A stretch of 26,942 nt of DNA from an uncultured Clostridium sp. (GTDB taxonomy: Bacteria; Bacillota; Clostridia; Lachnospirales; Lachnospiraceae): NCBI GenBank assembly GCA_958442925.1, contig CAUCIO010000012.1, positions 1-26,942 on the forward strand. Direction: 5' to 3'. The translations under genes and the position numbers were made by a program. Shown in pieces: positions 24,116 to 26,942 of the stretch. Each line of letters opens with the position of its first letter. Within the stretch, counting starts at the first letter, position 1. The notes beneath the pieces were generated by a model. That model ran no database searches. It was not told the DNA's origin and saw only the letters and a list, made by a program, of their open reading frames with translations.

Positions 24116-25096
24116 TCAGCTTCTGATCATACCCAGAAACCGGTTCCGCGCCTCCTGCTGCTCTTCCAGACTTCGAAGCTTCTCCACATTTCTGGCCGGA
24201 ATCCAGGCTTTATTGGCATTGTAATAAAAGTTTAGCTGCTTCCAGTATTTCTCCGGGTAGAGGAACAGATAATAGAGATATTCCCGTTCCGCCGCCCCCA
24301 TGGAAATCACCCGATCGTAGGATTCTAACAGGCGCATGCCAAGAGACGGATTCCAGCTGTGCTTTTCCATGACTTTTCTGATAAAATGATACAGATCCGC
24401 CGCCTGAACTCCCAGATGCATCCGGTTGAATTCGATCAGAGCCGTATCTCTCGATCCCATTAAAATATGGTGCTGGTTCAGCTCTCCATGGCAGAGATAA
24501 TGGGGCGGTTCCTTTCCCTCCTGAGCCATTCTCTCAAGGCCTCTCTGAGCTTCCAGTGCCTGCTCCAAAAAGGGAGCAAAATTTCCAATCACGCAAAGCT
24601 CAAAATCTGATTTTTTCCTTTTTCTGCTGATAAAAGCCCTGGCTTTCCGAAGTTCCCTGTTGTGACGCCTGAATTCTTCCTCCATCGGCTCTGCCAGAAT
24701 CGAACCCAGGTTCCACTCCTCCTTCAGTGTAATACCTCTGAGAATCCTGTGCAGCTTTGCAATCTGCACGGAAGCCTTCACCACCTCGTTCTCATCCCTG
24801 ATATCGCACTCTTCCTCGGAAAACCATTCCTTTACAATGTATCTGAGACCGTCCGGACCAGCAGACTGAAGTTCTCCCTCTCTGTTTCTCACATACTGGT
24901 CCACCCTGGAAATTCCGCTGTCTCTGAGGACATTTAAAACCTCCTCCTCAAACTCCAGACGCTTGTTGGTTCCCTTGTACTCCCGCAGGAGTCTGAGTCC
25001 CTGATCTGTCTCGCAGATCCAGGCCCCTCTTCCTCTCCTGACAGAGAAAATTTCCATGTCATACTGTTCCAGAACTTCTGTATTCCTGTCGTTCAA
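24116..25096 (-). CDS. CotS-family spore coat-type protein (kinase-like fold)
   Basis: The 326-residue protein resembles the CotS/YsxE/YutH group, an aminoglycoside-phosphotransferase-like fold found in spore coats. It shows LLREYKGTNKRLEFEEEVLNVL, the Brenner-type loop YLCHGELNQHHIL and the later ALIEFNRMHLGVQAADLYHFIRKVM. Active family kinases have HGDxxxxN and IDF; here the residues are E, H and E, so phosphotransfer is doubtful. The start is TTG (25094-25096) with GGAGG 8 nt upstream; the next ATG is 13 codons later. Its presence suggests a sporulating host. No terminator is clear after it. Confidence 0.82.
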   Translation of the reverse strand: MNDRNTEVLEQYDMEIFSVRRGRGAWICETDQGLRLLREYKGTNKRLEFEEEVLNVLRDSGISRVDQYVRNREGELQSAGPDGLRYIVKEWFSEEECDIRDENEVVKASVQIAKLHRILRGITLKEEWNLGSILAEPMEEEFRRHNRELRKARAFISRKRKKSDFELCVIGNFAPFLEQALEAQRGLERMAQEGKEPPHYLCHGELNQHHILMGSRDTALIEFNRMHLGVQAADLYHFIRKVMEKHSWNPSLGMRLLESYDRVISMGAAEREYLYYLFLYPEKYWKQLNFYYNANKAWIPARNVEKLRSLEEQQEARNRFLGMIRS

Positions 25097-25249
25097 CCTT
25101 CACCCCTCCATACCTTTTCGTCATTTTAGCTATTTCTAAGGTATGTACGAGGTATGGGAAATATGAACTGTATTTTCCCCTGCTTTTGCTTTCTCCAGTC
25201 TCCGCGTCTGTGGGGCAATATCCGGGCAATATCTCCTATACGTTTTACT

Positions 25250-26524
25250 CTACTGTCCAAAAAAACGGTTAATGCCCATTATTAAACCGTCAGCCAGCTG
25301 ATTTAAAACACTGTCGGAATGGCTGGAACCCTTATCTCCCAGCTCAATGTCCACACTTGGGACTGTAGAATAGGAAGTCTGAGTCAGATCCATCTCCATG
25401 GATCCCCCTGAAAAAATCTTGTTTCCGGTATCCCTAAGGCCGCCTACTAAAGCCTCGCCCAGACGGTTGTGATCCTGCCAGTGGGAAGCGACCGGCTCCA
25501 TGGCGCGGTAGGAGGCATTGCTGGGAACACTCATATAGAAGCAGCCCTTATCATTTGAAGTAGAATCCCAGTGAAGAGCAATGTGGCAGTCTGCATAGCG
25601 GTTTGCAAGGACAGATCTGGCAACATTGTCCAGCTGCACATCTTCCCCGTCTCTGATCATCAGCACATCATAACCCTCTGCCAGCAGACGGTCTTTCAGA
25701 ATCTTCGCCATCTGCAGAGTTACCTTGGCCTCTGCTGTGCCGTCTGCAAATGTCATGCCGCCGGATACAGCCACAGCCATGGCAGCGCCTGAAGCAGTGG
25801 TTCCTCCTGTAACCTTGGGGCTTCCGTCTGGATGGCACTGGGTTTTCACGCTGCTGCCTCCGCTTGTGCCGTGTCCTGCATTCACTGCAATTGTCTTGTT
25901 TTTCCTGTTCTGTGCTGTACTCTTATAAAGCACAGCCTTTCCGCTGTTGATCTTTGAAAATCCAGCATAAGGAAGACTTCCATCCAGGCCGATCTGCTGA
26001 GGAGAAGCTGCCTGAACAGCTTCTGAACCAGTCTCGCCTCCTGGTCCTCCTGCGCTGTCCTGCTTCTGTGTCTGAGATACATCCTGATTCTCAGAAGCTC
26101 CCTGGTTCTGGACACTGTCCGCCTTTTTTACATAAGAAGAAGATACATAGTATTCTCCTCCCCCTGTTTTTACTACACTCCAGCCGCTTCCCTCATAAAT
26201 CCGCTCCAGTCTTGTCCCCCCCGGAATCGTTCCTTTCACATTATCTGCCGAAGTATCCGGAGCGCTGCGATAGCGCAGCGCATCTGCTGTCACAATCACA
26301 GTGTCTGAAACTTTCTTCATGCCAAGACTTTCGTAGGTATTGGCCATGGTCGTCTCCACCTGCTCCCTGGTCTCTGAAGTCAGCTCTTCCGCAGTCTGGA
26401 CATGGTTTGAAAAATCCCGGTTTCCCCCACTTTTTCCGATATTTAAAATGCCTGGAGCCAGACACAGTATGCCAGCAGCAGCCATAGCGCAGACTGTACC
26501 ATAAATAAATGTCTCTTTTCTCAT
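25250..26524 (-). CDS. SH3b-domain N-acetylmuramoyl-L-alanine amidase (amidase_3)
   Basis: The 424-residue exported hydrolase has an N-terminal signal or anchor (8-28), a bacterial SH3 domain (about 74-135: TADALRYRSAPDTS...GWSVVKTGGGEYYVSSSYV), a Q/S/G-rich linker (136-205) and a zinc amidase_3 domain (210-424). Zinc and catalytic residues are visible: H218 in AVNAGHG, E265, the histidine of IALHWDS and the glutamate of VDIELGD. It should cut the bond between muramic acid and the stem peptide, in division or sporulation. About 35 extra residues, rich in G, T and S, lie between the first two zinc ligands. AGAAGGAG precedes the ATG at 26522-26524. Confidence 0.92.
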   Translation of the reverse strand: MRKETFIYGTVCAMAAAGILCLAPGILNIGKSGGNRDFSNHVQTAEELTSETREQVETTMANTYESLGMKKVSDTVIVTADALRYRSAPDTSADNVKGTIPGGTRLERIYEGSGWSVVKTGGGEYYVSSSYVKKADSVQNQGASENQDVSQTQKQDSAGGPGGETGSEAVQAASPQQIGLDGSLPYAGFSKINSGKAVLYKSTAQNRKNKTIAVNAGHGTSGGSSVKTQCHPDGSPKVTGGTTASGAAMAVAVSGGMTFADGTAEAKVTLQMAKILKDRLLAEGYDVLMIRDGEDVQLDNVARSVLANRYADCHIALHWDSTSNDKGCFYMSVPSNASYRAMEPVASHWQDHNRLGEALVGGLRDTGNKIFSGGSMEMDLTQTSYSTVPSVDIELGDKGSSHSDSVLNQLADGLIMGINRFFGQ

Positions 26525-26586
26525 ATTTTCTCCTTCTGTTTTTCTAACCTTACTCTTGTTATTCTTATCGACTTATTCTGCTTTCC

Positions 26587-26595
26587 ATTCTAGCA
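26587..26595 (-). promoter_or_regulatory. Candidate extended -10 for the amidase gene
   Basis: Minus-strand TGC then TAGAAT (26587-26592) about 65 bases before the amidase start. No good -35 is visible. Confidence 0.4.
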
Positions 26596-26728
26596 CACTC
26601 CTCACGGAAACGCATGTCCTATTTTCTTACGAAAATCTTGCCGTTACCACAGAAAACTTCTATTCTGCCAGCACCTCTGCCATCCATGAAGAAAAGTTTT
26701 TCTCATAGACCTGTGCTCATTGCGCATA

Positions 26729-26757
26729 TTGACAATACCGCCAAAAAGCCCTATAAT
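26729..26757 (+). promoter_or_regulatory. Consensus sigma-A promoter of cysK
   Basis: TTGACA (26729-26734), a spacer of exactly 17 bases, and TATAAT (26752-26757): a perfect consensus match. The short leader of about 30 bases leaves no room for a riboswitch or T-box. Confidence 0.92.
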
Positions 26758-26795
26758 TCTGCCAACTGAACAAAACAGAAAAAGGAGACGCAATT

Positions 26796-26942
26796 ATGGC
26801 AAATATTTACACATCTGCAGAACAGTTAATCGGAAATACGCCGCTTCTGGAGCTGACAGGTCTGGAAAAAGACCTGAATCTAAAGGCCAGGCTCTTAGCC
26901 AAACTGGAATTCTTTAACCCGGCTGGTTCTGTAAAGGATCGG
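26796..26942 (+). CDS. cysK: Cysteine synthase A, N-terminal part (cut by window edge)
   Basis: The first 49 codons read MANIYTSAEQLIGNTPLLEL and continue to FFNPAGSVKDR, the start of O-acetylserine sulfhydrylase, which makes cysteine from O-acetylserine and sulfide. The lysine of SVKDR is the PLP attachment site. AAAGGAG lies 7 nt before the ATG. The rest lies beyond the right edge, so a cystathionine beta-synthase-like relative cannot be fully excluded. Confidence 0.92.
   Translation, partial: MANIYTSAEQLIGNTPLLELTGLEKDLNLKARLLAKLEFFNPAGSVKDR

Noticed and set aside
25185..25245. Two adjacent GATATTGCCCG units as the start of a repeat array
   Set aside because: Only two short copies with no further units; not a CRISPR or an origin-type iteron set.

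Overview
The window looks like a chromosomal segment of a spore-forming, Gram-positive member of the Clostridia, most likely a gut Lachnospiraceae. The signs are strong AGGAGG ribosome binding sites, frequent TTG and GTG starts, a CotS-type spore-coat protein, a PIN-PhoH ATPase, an L10 leader ahead of rplJL, and a sigma-54 activator next to an ornithine cyclodeaminase-type enzyme. This placement is inferred from gene content, not from a database match. Almost all genes are on the minus strand. Three are on the plus strand: a lipoprotein, the sigma-54 activator, and cysK, which the right edge cuts.

From left to right, 1-2001 holds an HD-domain hydrolase (cut by the left edge) and PIN-PhoH. 2180-8320 is a surface-glycan operon reading Wzt-like ABC ATPase, methyltransferase, 1077-residue double glycosyltransferase, TraX-family membrane protein. 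It ends in a good terminator and starts with a roughly 270-nt leader full of hairpins. 8765-9451 is an orphan lipoprotein. 9579-10971 is an ECF sigma factor and its membrane anti-sigma factor. 11128-14915 reads ung, uppP, polysaccharide deacetylase, rarA, closed by a terminator. 15028-16492 pairs a divergent sirtuin-like protein with a nitroreductase. 16670-17869 is rplJ-rplL with its promoter, L10-binding leader and attenuator.

17890-22228 is the most unusual part. A sigma-54 enhancer-binding regulator is divergent from a -24/-12 promoter that reads a GltS-like transporter and an ornithine cyclodeaminase/mu-crystallin-type enzyme. The transporter frame is broken by one in-frame TAG that lies inside a strong ribosome binding site. 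The whole unit is bracketed by two nearly identical palindromic repeats (49 of 52 core bases equal), which suggests a discrete accessory islet set between the housekeeping genes rplJL and pgm.

22241-26942 holds phosphoglucomutase, a CotS-family protein with altered kinase motifs, an SH3b plus amidase_3 cell-wall hydrolase, and the start of cysK behind a perfect consensus promoter. I saw no CRISPR array, no tRNA or rRNA gene, and no transposase.
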